A stretch of DNA of 64,000 nt from the NCBI GenBank assembly GCA_029706075.1, contig JAINUG010000048.1, forward strand, positions 5,338,374-5,402,373, given 5' to 3'. The DNA comes from Aldrovandia affinis. Its lineage: Eukaryota > Chordata > Actinopteri > Notacanthiformes > Halosauridae. The notes beneath the pieces were generated by a model. That model made no database searches, was not told the DNA's origin, and saw only the letters and a list, made by a program, of their open reading frames with translations. Below, one piece after another: positions 1 through 12,600 of this stretch; the stretch's first letter is position 1, and each line of letters opens with the position of its first letter. Position numbers and translations under genes: made by a program.

Positions 1-8
1 GGAATCTC

Positions 9-112
9 GTAAGAGCTGGAACCACAATCCAGAATAAGTGCGCCTCCATAAATAGCCACAAAAAGGGGCTTGCAGCTATTAATGGAGGTGCAACTTCAGT
101 TCCAGCTCTTAC
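9..112. repeat. Imperfect hairpin (two-stem inverted repeat)
   Basis: Positions 9-22 (GTAAGAGCTGGAAC) are the perfect reverse complement of 99-112. An inner stem pairs 40-56 with 75-91 at 15 of 17 positions, with one further G-U pair if transcribed. The terminal loop is 57-74. The left arm carries 17 unpaired bases between the stems and the right arm 7. The shape fits a small foldback MITE or a structured conserved element. A microRNA precursor is less likely because of the large asymmetric internal loop. No target-site duplication is obvious. Confidence 0.7.
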
Positions 113-3100
113 ATAATTTCAGTTATTTATCGTTATATGAATGTATTATCTACCCCGGAGCAATAGTACTGTACATGATCCGGTAGCAGGCTCTGGATAA
201 CGTTTCTTATGTACCCTGAAGAAAGAATCCATCCACCTCTGTCTCTCATTATGGACACTAAATAGGATGTAAATTTATGAATAGTTTAGCATTTCCAGCT
301 TAAAGAACTTGCCAGTGGAAGAATGTTTTTGTTTTAGTTGGAGAGATGTGCAATGCCCAGCTCACTCAGCATTTTTATTTTTTTTGCATTTTAACATACT
401 GTACATTGGGTTGTTTTCATTAACATAATTATTATTATTATGTGTAATCATAATAACATGTTTTAAAATGTTTTAGCAGGAAACCTAGACCACCATTTTT
501 ATTCAGGTCACATATGACTTTTTTTTTCTTTACAAAATTTCACGTAAAATGGGGGTCTGGGAGAGACTTGGGCTGCGTATTATTTCCTCTGTTACATTTT
601 CCTTGTAGAACACACACACACATATTTCGGGTTTTGCAGCTGAAGTTAAACTGTGAAATCTTGTTCCAGCCCTCTCTGTGTGCCAGCACCCTGCCATGTG
701 TTCCCAATGCCCGATGAAGGCCGTCCTCATCTGGGGCTCTCAGAGGGGTGCGGAGCCCAGGGCCCCTCAGACGTGTGAGGGCCCTGGCGGGGGGCTAAGC
801 TGTGGTTCGGTGGACCATGTGGAGTCCCCGGCACCCCTCCATTCTTGCACCGCAGGCCGTCTGATTGGACTGGAATCCAGCTCATTGTCCCAGTTGCTGC
901 TCATTTCCTGCCACTCACACCTCACTGCTGCTGCCCCCGGCCCCCTTCCCCCATGCCAGGCAGGGCAGGGCCCTCGTGTAACCCCACTATATGCCAGAGG
1001 AAGGGGTTTAAACCACAGGCCAATGGGGTCAGAGGTCCCCGCGTCCTTGCACAATGATGGATGCTGCAGGAATTGAGTGGGCGGGCCTTTTGCACGAGAT
1101 GAGGTCTCAATCAATAGGATTAGAGGCAGGTTCCTGGATGTCAGGGGTGGTGTTTGCTTTTGATCCAGCTTACGGGAGCTTTGTGGTTTGACAGTGTGTG
1201 GGCAAAAAAGCACAGCTTGACAAAGCCCTCTGACACCCAAGTTCAAACAGTGGTGTTTGTGAATTCATACATACTCGATATGTACCCTCCCTCACGCACC
1301 TATGCTAGAAGGATTATTACATTCAGGATTTGGTCACATTTGGGGCTTGCCTTTAGTTTTAGTCTGACTGTTCCTTTGTGGACTATCAGTGCTGTCCAGC
1401 CATGCATCTTGTCCAAAAGATGGAGCCGCTGTGATCGCATAAGCATTAGTCATGTTCTAAGGGCTCAGGTTGAAAGGGATCAACCCCAGCTGCTGTGAGT
1501 CAAGTCCCACCCCAAACGCCACAGCCGATGCCGTGCGCTTTTTCCCCTCCGTGAATACAACCATAACAACTCTCTAAATTCCTTTACCAGAACAAAAAAT
1601 TAAAGCAGAAAAAAATGGCACTCTCTCCACAGGGTTTCCATAAAAAGATTTACAAGCAAACGTGTGGGATGAAACTGAGCTGCCTTCACACATTGAAGGA
1701 ACACACACTCTTGCTTCACTGATCAGCAAAAGGGAAAATGAAGCATGGTGGGGGGGGGCGGACTAATCTGAAGAAAAGAAGCCACACCCACCCAAACATG
1801 GTGGGATTTTACAACGCGGAGTAATCCAAAACAGTCTTGATTCCGAAATGCTATCAGATGATCCCGGGAACAATCCCACAGTTCTTTTTTTGGGGCGAAT
1901 ATGCGTGCCGCAGAGTTCAGCAATCAATGCATAATGAATGCACAGATTGTAGGGACACGCAAATATACAAGATTGGGTTACTTTTTCGGGTCCTTTTTTG
2001 GATAAATATTTAGACTTGTGCTTTGATATATAAACAGCTCTGATGAAAGTTTTCATGGGACTGCCAGCGACGGGGGCAGTGGAGAAAGCTTTCTCAAGGG
2101 AACCCTCCCACTGGGGGATTTTGGCTCATAACCCGATTGTTCGGACACCCTGAGGCGGCCCTCCATGGCCGGGGCTTTCCCCCAAGAATGTGGCGACGAA
2201 GGGGAAGCTCTTATCTCCTAATGAGATCTTCATGGCTTGCTCAGGGCTGCGTGTGGGACAGGCTGCAGTATAAAGCCCTGGATTATAGCCCGTCCTGCCA
2301 TGGGGGAATTTGGCCAACAGTCCCCTTGTTCCATTCCTGCTGACTAGGAACTGTGGGCCTCTTCGCCCTGCAGACCTCAGTGACAAACCTGCTGTGGCTC
2401 CGTAATAGATTTCGTTTACCTTTTTAGCAGCGTTGTGTATGTTCTCCATTGGCCAGGATGATGTTGTGAATGGTGATGGGTCTCAGGGGAAAGGGATGAG
2501 TACGGGAAAGGGACATGTCATTCTGCCCCAAATATATTTCACAAAGTAATATTCATCCGCAGTTATAATCTATGTTATTCTAGTTCTCAACTCTAGTTAC
2601 CATGGCAGCTGCAGGCTCAATTCTAAATCATCTCATGGGAGAGTATTTCAGTGTCAATCAGAAAGGCCAGTGCGGTGCAGAGTGTGGTGCGTGTACTGGG
2701 ATCTGCTGAAGCTGTTGAAAGGAGTCATGTCATTCAGGAGGTGCTGTGGTCTGTCCTCTGTGGAAATAAAACCAGTGGACAATGTGGTTTGGATGTTCCA
2801 GGCATTTATCATGTTGCTTTAAGGACTGTTTATTTGTTGTTTGTTGGAACATTGTCCATATATACACTTTGCCAGGATTCATCTTCAAAGAATTATTGAC
2901 TTTTTGTTTTTGAAAACCTTAAATTAATTTCAATCCCCAGTTAGATGTAAATAGTACATGACAATAGCAAGGTAACTACTCATAATATTTGAACAGAACA
3001 CCCCTGGGCTGTCCGACTCAACGTTGCATACTTGTGGGCCACTTTCACGGCCATGTTGGCTCCTGTTGCTTTTGTCCTTAGCTTTGAAGTGAAGTCTAGT

Positions 3101-4024
3101 TTGCGTGCTGTGTAGGGAGATTGGAGAATGCCAGCGCTGTGCTTATTTTCACAAAGGGCATCCTGCCCTGAGTCAGCATGGTTCATTGGCATTCGGATTT
3201 ATGGAAAACAGAGATATTTTGGCGTGCGGTTTTATTCTCCTCCGAGATGTTGCTGTTTGGCGTTCCGCATGCTTGTGTGCATCCTTTCCGACTTGTGGCT
3301 CTAGGTGCTTAATGCCAGGGCCGGTGTTACACACCATGTCAGCAACATCACATTTGTGAGGCCCTCTCCTAGCACCTCTGCGACCCCCGCCGCAAACCAC
3401 CACCCGCAACTCCCCTGGGCTGTTGGTCGCGAAAGCCACTGAACTCCCAAGAATCCGCTGCAATTTCCTCCTGAGTGTCTGTGGTGTCGGGACCACACTC
3501 CACTGTGGGTCACTCTCTCTCTCCATCGGGAAGCACTGATATTGAACACTCAGCTTGACCCGGCTTGTCAGAGATGACTGATGGTGTGAAGGAATCGGTC
3601 CTGACCGGTTCAACATTTTTTGGGGTGTAACTTGTCATTGCGTTCCACTTAGTTAAATTCCTCAGAGGTATACTGTAAGGGGACATAATCAGTTACACAT
3701 CAGTAGTTACACAATCAGTTGGATTATTTTTATTACACCTCGTTATTTATTTTTTATTATATTTATTCCAACTCATAAAAAGCACTCAAGAGCTCATTTA
3801 ATGTGAACTGCCAAGAGGGGACCGGCTCCCATGGTGCATGGACCAGGGGAGGGCAAATTAAACTGTGGCCGTTTTGGAAAGGGACCCACATCCAGGACGT
3901 CTCCATGTGTGCAGCTGGAGTCTGGAATCGCAGCGCTCGGTCTCAGGCAGGAGGGAGGGGCAGACACACAGCCGCACTTATCTGCAACGTCTCAGGCACA
4001 TACGCCGGGTGGACACGTGTGTCC
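113..4024. other. Non-coding single-copy stretch
   Basis: No gene or recognisable repeat is seen. The first 500 bases are AT-rich; 660-1500 is richer in G+C. Around 2060-2350 the composition is more even and looks like regulatory DNA: a GATA-type TTATCT at 2211-2216 is followed directly by a CTAAT homeodomain-type core at 2218-2222. Open frames here (for example 132 and 159 codons near 0.7-1.25 kb, on opposite strands) show no known protein and no splice context. Confidence 0.6.
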
Positions 4025-4912
4025 CTAGTAGCACAGCACCACAGCTGTGACACCCTTAACTTAGTGCACACTGGCACCCTTCTCCTCATGCATACTGTGA
4101 TACTCTTATCCTAGTGCACACTGACACCCTTCTCCTCATGCATACTGTGATACACTTATCCTAGTGCACACTGACACTCTTCTCCTAGTGCGCACTGTGA
4201 TACTCTTATCCTAGTGCACACTGACACCCTTCTCCTCATGCATACTGTGATACTTTTATCCTAGTGCACACTGACACTCTTCTCCTCATGCATACTGTGA
4301 TACTCTTATCCTAGTGCACACTGACACTCTTCTCCTCATGCTTACTGTGATACACTTGTCCTAGTGCACACTGACACTCTTCTCCTCATGCTTACTGCGA
4401 TACACTTATCCTAGTGCACACTGACACTCTTCTCCTCATGCTTACTGCGATACTCTTATCCTAGTGCACACTGACACTCTTCTCCTCATGCTTACTGCGA
4501 TACTCTTATCCTAGTGCACACTGACACTCTTCTCCTCATGCTTACTGCGATACACTTATCCTAGTGCACACTGACACTCTTCTCCTAGTGCGCACTGTGA
4601 TACTCTTATCCTAGTGCACACTGACACCCTTCTCCTCATGCATACTGTGATACTTTTATCCTAGTGGACACTGACACTCTTATTTGAGCACACATTGTGA
4701 CACTGATTAAATTACACACTGAGACCCTTTATAGTGTGCACTGAGACACTTGTATCTACCCTTCTCCAAGTGTACACTGTGACTCTTATCCTAGGGCTCT
4801 TATCACACTTTCCCAGAGCACACTGACATGCTTCTCCAAGCACACATTGTGATTTCCTTCTTCTGATGTACATTGTGACGATGTGCCCTTTACCTAGTGC
4901 ACACTCTGGTGC
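4025..4912. repeat. Minisatellite, 50-bp unit built from two 25-bp halves
   Basis: The period is exactly 50 bp between about 4081 and 4681, with the motif TCTCCTCATG (or TCTCCTAGTG) recurring at 4081, 4131, 4181 and so on. Each unit is a dimer of related 25-bp halves, one around GTGCACACTGACACTCTTCT and one around TGCATACTGTGATACTCTTA. About 13 ordered copies are present. After about 4690 the array decays into scattered GCACACTGTGAC-like fragments to about 4912. The dimeric organisation implies that an older 25-bp array was later amplified in pairs. Confidence 0.95.
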
Positions 4913-5894
4913 AGGAACAGATATGTTTTGCCATCCATCTCTTTGGCCTTTCGTGTTGAACACTTATACAATTAACATTAGACTGTTACATTATTACAGG
5001 AACACAAAACGCATGTTTATCCAACTCACATATGGAGCTTTATGAAGCACTGTAAATAAATAGAGGGTCTGTGTTGCAATGGGTCAATCAACCAGCAACA
5101 TTCAACTGGACACTTACTGTCCACTCAGGACAGCGAATGCAGCCAAGTGAGGTTTCACAGTATTTTCCCCCACAAACCAAAATATCTTTTGGCATACTCA
5201 ACACATTGAGGTCTTGACACATTGTCCTCCCTCCCCCTCTCTCCCGTGTGCTCTCATTTGTTTATCTTTCTGTCACACACACACATACACAAACACACAC
5301 GCTGTTCAGAGCAAAAAATGGTTACCCTGAATGGTTCCCAAATGTGACAAATCGTGGCCTGTTTGTACAGAGGGGAGGAACTCGGGAGGATTAAATGGCT
5401 TCTGCCATCCAGTGTAGTTTGCTTTGTGTCTTACTGCTGTCACAACAGCTCAGTCCACTCAGAGAAACTGGGAGTACGCAGAGGGAAATTGGAATGGGGT
5501 TAGGGGGGTGACAGGATGGGAGGGGCTGCTGGGAGAAATCATTGCAAGATAGGCATGAATGGGCAAGTTTTGAGTTTAAATGTTTCTGAGAATAACAATT
5601 GGATGCCAAATATCTACAGGGGAGAAATTAAGGGAGAGTCAGAAGGACAAAAAGAAAGAACATTTTACTTCACTTCAAGAGAAATGTCACATTTTGGGAC
5701 AAAATCCAATCAGAGCTCAAATATGACTCCGACAAAACCTTTTTTTTATTGTGGTACAACCAGTATAAACATTACCCATTACCATCAATCATGCCATGCC
5801 TCTCTATTTTAAGATTTGAGCTCACCTCATTAGTTACTCGGTTACTCTAACACTGTCTTTCTGCTGTGTAGAGGCATGGGGAGAATAACTGTTT
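4913..5894. other. Non-coding stretch
   Basis: No gene is seen. A short CA-rich run lies at 5272-5300. The 98-codon plus-strand frame beginning at 5516 has no recognisable domain or splice context. Confidence 0.5.
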
Positions 5895-6131
5895 CACTCA
5901 TTGTAGCACCAGCGCAGTACTGCTTCACTCACTGTAGCACCAGTGCAGTACTGCTTCACTCACTGTAGCACCAGGGCAGTACTGCTTTATTGACTGTAGC
6001 ACCAGCGCAGTACAGCTTCACTCACTGTAGCACCAGTGCAGTACAGCTTCACTCACTGTAGCACCAGTGCAGTACTGCTTCACTCACCGTAGCACCAGGG
6101 CAGTACTGTTTCATTCACTGTAGCACCAGTG
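5895..6131. repeat. Minisatellite, 31-bp unit, about 8 copies
   Basis: A unit containing CACTGTAGCACCAGTGCAGT recurs every 31 bp (starts 5895, 5926, 5957, 5988 and onward). Variants differ at a few sites, such as CAGCGCAG, CAGTGCAG and CAGGGCAG. The array ends in single-copy AT-rich sequence after 6131. Confidence 0.95.
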
Positions 6132-7342
6132 GCTTTGTAAAATGGTGCTAATAACTATAATATAAGTAGTTTTTTCTTGTCAATTAGAAAATGAAAATGG
6201 TATGAAATTATGCCTTTCTGTATGTATGATTATGTATGATTGTGTGTGTGCACAAGTTTGTGTTTATTACAGTTATCTTTGCATATATGTGTGTGTGTAT
6301 GTGTGTCAGTCTTCATGAGGAAAGTATTTACTTCTGGGATTATCACTGGTGCTGTAACAGAACCAAGGTAGATTACATTTGCGTTGGGAGTAATGAAAGC
6401 AAGACTCAGGCTATGTCTTTTATTCCATATCAATTTCATTAATTCAAACGTAAAATTAAAATAAAGTATCTCCTTATAATCCTACCAATAAAATAATGTA
6501 AAGTGGGATATCTGCCTGGGTTTGCAGCTGCGTCCTTGGACACACGTGCGAGACGATAGCGAATCATCCTGTCAGACCCATTTTAAACACAAGCAGTCCT
6601 GTGCCTTCATGGGCCAGGAGGGTATTGTCCCTCGCAAGCAGACATAAACTAATCCCAAGCAGGAAAGGTGTACTGTACTGAACTGAGGTTCACCTCTGAG
6701 GCATGTTACATTCATGCCCTTCTGTGGCACACAATTACATTTAATTTAATTTGTGACATGACCTTGGGTTGGGAGGCCTGTCTTTATTCACTAGGAACTA
6801 ACATCCCATTTTTCCTTATAGTATTTATTGTCGTCTGACGGAGTCTAATTCTTGGTCAAGTTAACAAATTAACCGACTTCAAAGCTCTCTGAGCGAGTAG
6901 GAAAAAAACATGGCAATTTATTCCCCAAATTAGAATTTAATTGAATACAGGTGCAATGCCATTTTCCCTATTTTTGTCTTTGAGAGAGAAAGTTTGTTTT
7001 ACTGCTTGCCCTTGTTGTCAGTGCCATCTATCCTTGAGATTCGATAAGGAAACAGGAACTTATGAGGCATTATTTTTTTAATGCTCTCTTTATCTTTTGC
7101 TTTGAGGGAGATACCCCCCCCCCCCAACCCCCACCCTCCATCAGAGGGAGCGTCGCAATGAGTATCCATTGTTACCAAGCCCTTCCGTGGAATCAGATAA
7201 GAACATAGAGGAACCTCAGAGGTTTGACATATTGTTTATTGCATTGCTAATTACATGCTTATCTGCTGCTTCAATTTCCCAAACTTCCCCAGCAGTCTGC
7301 TGGAGGCCTGCAAAGGATGGCAAAGGCAGACATTATTGTCTA
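6132..7342. other. Non-coding stretch with TG microsatellite and C-run
   Basis: A TG-rich tract lies at about 6238-6310 and a run of Cs near 7111-7126. Otherwise the DNA is AT-rich, with no gene recognised. Confidence 0.5.
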
Positions 7343-7474
7343 ATATCTTTCGCCAAATGCACAGGCTATAGTTTCATATCTTTCACCAAATGCACAGGCT
7401 GTAGTCCTATATCTTTCACCAAATGCACAGGCTGTAGTTCCATATCTTTCACCAAATGCACAGGCTGTAGTCCC
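7343..7474. repeat. Minisatellite, 33-bp unit, 4 copies
   Basis: ATATCTTTCACCAAATGCAC recurs at 7343, 7376, 7409 and 7442, exactly 33 bp apart. Because 33 is a multiple of three, the array stays open on both strands and gives an 11-residue peptide repeat in frames spanning 7169-7510 (+) and 7366-7656 (-). Neither frame has other coding evidence, so I treat this as a tandem repeat and not a repeat protein. Confidence 0.93.
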
Positions 7475-8529
7475 ATTTCAGCAAAAGCCAGTGTGAAAGT
7501 GATGCAGTAGAAATATAGAAGGCCAGCCAATGTTACATGCAGGACTAGTTTCGATAACAATCTGCAGAATACTATTCTGCTGGCCCCCCCCACCACAACA
7601 TTATGTTGCATCTGAAATATAAAAAGAATACTAAAGTCAAATGCCAGATATTGCACAGAGCCTCTGGGGAAATGTAACTGTGATTAGGATCTCTGGGGAA
7701 CGGTTATTTAGATGTTTTCATCTGTCCCATGAGAATGCTGTGTGGTTGCCCCCATCACCCCTCGCTGCAGGACATGCAAAGTCCACAAGGGCAAAGGGGA
7801 ACAGGTTGAGGTGAAGGCTTGGTCTGGACCAGCCTGTCCCATCCAGGGAAACCACTTCTCTGCCAAACTCCAAGATCAAACACGACTCCTTGCTGCTCCA
7901 GCGGCCGATGTGCAAAGACAGTCGCCAAGTTCGTATACGAGATTTACATAATGCTGGCACTCCTTAAAGAGAGATTGGGACACACACACACACACACACA
8001 CACACTGACTTGAAGAGTGGACAGAGGAGCAGCTAATCCCAGCTTTCCCTGGCACCTCTGTGAATTGATTGGGTCTCTCCTTACATTTGGCAAACTTGCC
8101 TGTACATGAACAAAGGCAAGGTTATTCACAAATAAACAAATATAAATTTGACATATACCCCAAAGGCTATATGGACTTTTAAGATTACTTGCTTATGGAA
8201 ATTGTTTAACTTCTTCGTACAATGAAATAATAATAAGTCATATTTCCAGATTAACAATTTACATTATTCATGAGAAATTGGTCAATATATATAAACAAGA
8301 GATTCCAGCTGAAATATGACTGTCTTTAGCCACATCCAGATGAATGGTGCACTGTGTGCATTCACCGTGGGAACATACCTCCCCAGAAAGTCTTGTCATA
8401 AATGAACATTGCGTGTTTATAATAATCAGAAATAATGAAGACTGCAGCAAAGGCCTTTGTTGAGCCTTTCTTGTCCAAACTGTACTGTACCAAACTGTAC
8501 ATTTGGTCCAGTACACTCTGATTGTGAAT
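7475..8529. other. Non-coding stretch with CA microsatellite
   Basis: A (CA)n tract of about 12 units occupies 7981-8005. The remainder is mostly AT-rich single-copy sequence, with no gene seen. Confidence 0.5.
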
Positions 8530-9290
8530 GCTTCTCACGGGTGCACCGGGCATTCTAAGAACGATCGGGGTCTATGAAGCGCAAGCGCGCAAAGCGTGGG
8601 CTCTTTTTCTGGACGACTCCTGAGTTTGCTCACGTGTGTGCACGTGTGTGAATTGCTCTGCCTTGCCGTGCGCTTTCCCTCCTCCCCAAGTAAACCTCTA
8701 ATTTGCTGCTGACTCCCTTGAGTTACGCGAATGAAGCTTCCCGCTCCTTTGTCGAAACGCAAACAGTTCGCCGTGAAAAAGAGTACGACGGCGCAAAGAC
8801 ATACGCAGAGCGAGGGCCAAAACCCTGGATGCCGGCAGATATTTATGATCGGCTTTATGGCTTTGTGGTTTTGATTTCGCCCATGTTGTACGTTTACACG
8901 GGCATGGGCAGCCCTGTCATTCCTGTCATTGGTGGCATACGGGACGGCGCTGCGGAACGCACGGGCCAGGTTTAACTGCTGTCTGAGACGCTGTCTCGCC
9001 GGGTTTCGCAGGGAGCGAGGAGGGGGAACCGTTAGACGAGGCACATGAAAGCGCACAGACGATGAAGGATGACGGACGCATGGGAGAGAGCAGGGAAAGA
9101 GGGATGAAAAGAAGGGAGCAGATCTGTTGTAATATTGTTCCTATTGGGAGGAGCAGAGGAGGAGGAGCCTGCGCCACAAAGGTAGCGCGCGATGATAAAA
9201 GGGCTCTTTTATTTCGTCCTTACGTGCTGCACATTAGGGCGATTAGGTTGCTCAAAGCCACCAAAGTTTTACACGATGTCAACATTTTAC
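8530..9290. promoter_or_regulatory. CpG-rich block (CpG-island-like)
   Basis: Counting by eye gives roughly 40 CpG in the 480 bases from 8538, about what base composition alone predicts or slightly more, whereas most of the window is CpG-poor. Two CACGTG E-boxes lie close together at about 8630-8655. The block carries a 173-codon open frame on the minus strand (8535-9056) that I cannot assign, with a CpG-rich C-terminal part. It could be an unmethylated regulatory island or promoter, or a recently inserted mobile element that has not yet lost CpG. The neighbouring transposon-type fragment at 9381-9665 makes the second option realistic. Confidence 0.5.
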
Positions 9291-9380
9291 GACATAACTA
9301 AAAAATGCAACACCGTTGCCCAAAACTTTTTCATCATTTACTGATGTGTGCAGAATCACTACAGTGCACAAAAACACGGA

Positions 9381-9665
9381 CTACTTCTGCAGAGCAGCTT
9401 TTGAGGCCTTTGAGAATGCCTTTCTGTGCGCCTCAACTACCTGAAGGAGGCACTGGACCTGCTCTTCGTTCTTTGTCCTGGCTTTTGTAGTGAAGGACTG
9501 AATAAGCGACACCCCTCGTTCTGCATTATTATTGATAACATTGAGTAATGAAACCTGCTGTTGTGCAAGTGTACAGTTGAAATTCAACATTTGAAAAAAG
9601 TTGAAATAAACGAGAAAGCTAAATACAACCTCGTTATATCTACGACATCTATATGTACAAGGCAA
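9381..9665 (-). pseudogene. C-terminal fragment of a transposon-type (hAT-like?) protein
   Basis: The last ~50 codons of this minus-strand frame encode NNNAERGVSLIQSF, then KNEEQVQCLLQVVEAHRKAF, ending at a stop at 9381. From memory this resembles the C-terminus of a family of uncharacterised, transposon-associated proteins in fish and invertebrates, with an N-AERGV-LI motif followed by K-EEQ--FLLQVV--HR. The AERG motif also recalls the C-terminal dimerisation region of hAT transposases. The preceding ~40 codons are hydrophobic and look non-homologous, and no upstream catalytic region is seen, so the copy is probably truncated. It adjoins the CpG-rich block at 8530-9290, which lies downstream on the same strand. 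Family assignment is from recall only. Confidence 0.45.
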
Positions 9666-9666
9666 A

Positions 9667-12600
9667 AGTTACAACATGCTTGAGCAGCCTCTAAATATTA
9701 CTCAATTCTCACAAAAATTGCAAGAGTTAATTTTTCATTAAATGTCACAAAATGGTGGGTTCTGCCAATTTGAATTCCGAAGTTCATTTTTTTAAAACAC
9801 CCTACTGCACATAAAGAGGAGGATGGAGAAGCTTGTTACGCCACTGTTGCGTGCGTAAGGTAATTTTAAGGCTCAGGGGATCACAAGTGAATCTCCCTCC
9901 TAAGATCTTTTAAACCCCGACCATACCATACACCAGATAACAAGGTTCATCCCCCTTATGCATCACTGTTGCATCAATGTATGTCAGTTTGAGCTGAGGC
10001 TTACTAGGGACCTCTATGACAAGATCCATGATGCCCAACACAAAGGTCATGTGTCAGTTACTTCCAGGGCTTGTGGGCAGCAAAGGCTACTCATCCGCAG
10101 TCTGGGACCCCCTTCCTGGAAAGGGGGAAATGCCTGTGACACGGTGCTGATGATGTGCATCGAGGGCCATCGCTCCCTGCTGACGGAGGAAACACAGCTG
10201 GACTCCAGGGAGGGAGGGAGGGGCCGGGCTCCACGCTCGGCTGTTCTCACAGCGATATTGCGCCGATAACCCTTCCTTGAAAAGACAGAGAGACCACTCG
10301 TTCACAGGTTTCTCATAACAATGACTTGGATGGGCTATCCATCACTGCGCTATCTCTGGCCCTGAGGTTTTGGTAGAGCTGGGCTTTAGTATAATCAGGA
10401 GAACACATAGCTGGATTCTTTATCTGATGCATTTTTAAGGCCTTTTTTACTCACAGTGATTCTACAAAGCCGCCCCAGTTTCCTTTGTCAGAGGGGTGGT
10501 GGGAAGGAAGTCATGTCAACAGTCAAAAGTTTTGGCGAGGCCCTTTTTAAAGGAAATAGTTTATTGAAATGTAATTTGTGGTAACCAGTCAGAAACATCG
10601 ACTTTCCTGAAGGAAGGCATTCAGTCCTAGTATCTCTGAAATCTGGATGACAGTGTTTCCCGAAGCCCTGACGGAGCCCCCCTCCGAAATATCAGAGGTC
10701 AGGCAAAGGTGCTATAACACAGATGACCCAGAGGTCAGAGGGTCAAGGACCCCCTGAAGGGATGTAAGTGGTTCTTAGCGCCACCCTGTGGAGCTGCAAC
10801 CAGTTGGGTGTTGAACACAAAAAGACTGAAAACAAAAGGCAGCTAGAGGTTGATGTGTTTTTGACTTTGGAGCTCCCCAGTTTGACAGATGATATTTTGC
10901 CATGTGGAAGATATATATTCTCAGGGGTGGTGAGAGAGGACAAAAGTGAGAGAAAAGAGCATGATTGATGGCAAAAGAGGAAAAGTTAAGGAGGGATCCC
11001 CCCATTGTCAGCATAGGGGGAGGTACCACAGAGGGTTTCAATCTGCTCTGACGGGAGGAGTGGAGTCAGAACTGCATTCAGGGCATTTGGGTCAGAGTTT
11101 GATTTAACAACTGTTCTGCAGACAGGTTCCTTGGCTTGCCTTTGCAATATACAGACTTTGCTTTAGAAAGAGGGAGAGTTGGTTTGCCGTGAAACCTGAG
11201 CGACCCATGGGGATCAATCAAAGCATCCCTAACTGTCGTCACAGCATCAGAACCAGGAGTGGGACCACTTTCGTGCAGACCTGCTGAGGCATGGCACATG
11301 CAGCTCACATCAGTGAGTGTGAGGGCTGTCTCACTGCAACTCCCCACTCCTCAGGTGAACCTCGATATTCCAAAAGACGCCCATGGAAGAACCCTTATCA
11401 TGTGGCTCAAGCTTAACTGTTGCTTTAGTGGGACCATAGTCCAGCTCATGGGGAGATTACGAGGTGGAGGGAGAGGGGTGCAGAGAGGGGTGCACTGACA
11501 GCTAGTCCACATGTACTGTATGTACATCAATGCCAGGAGCACTGACTTTCTTTCCACATCATGTTCATGAAACATTCAAACTCATTAATACCCCCACAGA
11601 ACAAATCCAGTATGTGACAAGACTGCAGAAGCGAAGCAATCAATGATTCAAGGAAAGTTGACCACTCAGCTTTTGAGGCTGTGCTCTGAATTTCATCTCA
11701 TTATTATGTAAAAACAAAAAAGGCAGTACACTGTAATCCAGGGACATTGTTTGGCTGGACACACAAAACACATAACCTCACTCACACGACTGATTGGCAA
11801 GCGCTTGGCATTTAAAGCTGCAGTGGAGAATCGAGACATCCACACCACATCGGAGTCATATGGAGAGCGCTGCATGCCAGACAGATATAGTTGTAACTGC
11901 GCAAGCCCCCTGGAAACAGCTGTGTAGTACCCTATCCTGGGGCAGAAGGCTGCTGGGCAACACTAACTGTTCCCAGAACAGGCAATTACACGGATATGAG
12001 AGAGAGATGGAGTATTTCAATAGAAATGGGGCAAAGAGACAGACAATATAATTTTGTGCACGATGTATGAGTCTCCCAAAATCTTGCTCACGGTATCCGG
12101 GGAAATGAAAGAGGAAGCGTCTTCGGTCGGCTCGCGAGAGACAGCGTGAGAGAGTCGTTTCAGCTTCATTGCACTTACAAACTAAATTTGATTTTTATCG
12201 TTCATGGTTATTATTTGCAGGTGGAGAGGCCCTTAATCACATTAGCCGATTTTCCCCTCTGTGAAGTGCGGCGCGGACGCTTCGGACGAGAGCACTCAGG
12301 CACAGATGTGAGGCACCCCGCACACAAGGCTGGGAGATTGTGCACTCCGGCCGGGGAAGGTGATTGGTTCCAGCACTGTGGACTTGAGCCAGTACTGGAA
12401 AATAACTGCAGCGTGTGTGTACACATAAGCAATATGTAGCTTTATGTGCAGGGAATATATACGAAGTGATGTGCCACGCAGCTGACGCACAGTCCGTCAG
12501 CACTCTTGTGAAATGGAACGAACAATGAAAAGTTGGAATGCTTCAGTGTGTCTGAGCCAGATTTTCTCTTCTTGTTCTCTCGGTATCACTCTCTCTCACA

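Noticed and set aside
4025-7474. CRISPR-like spaced repeats
   Set aside because: The units are contiguous tandem repeats without unique spacers, in a vertebrate genome.
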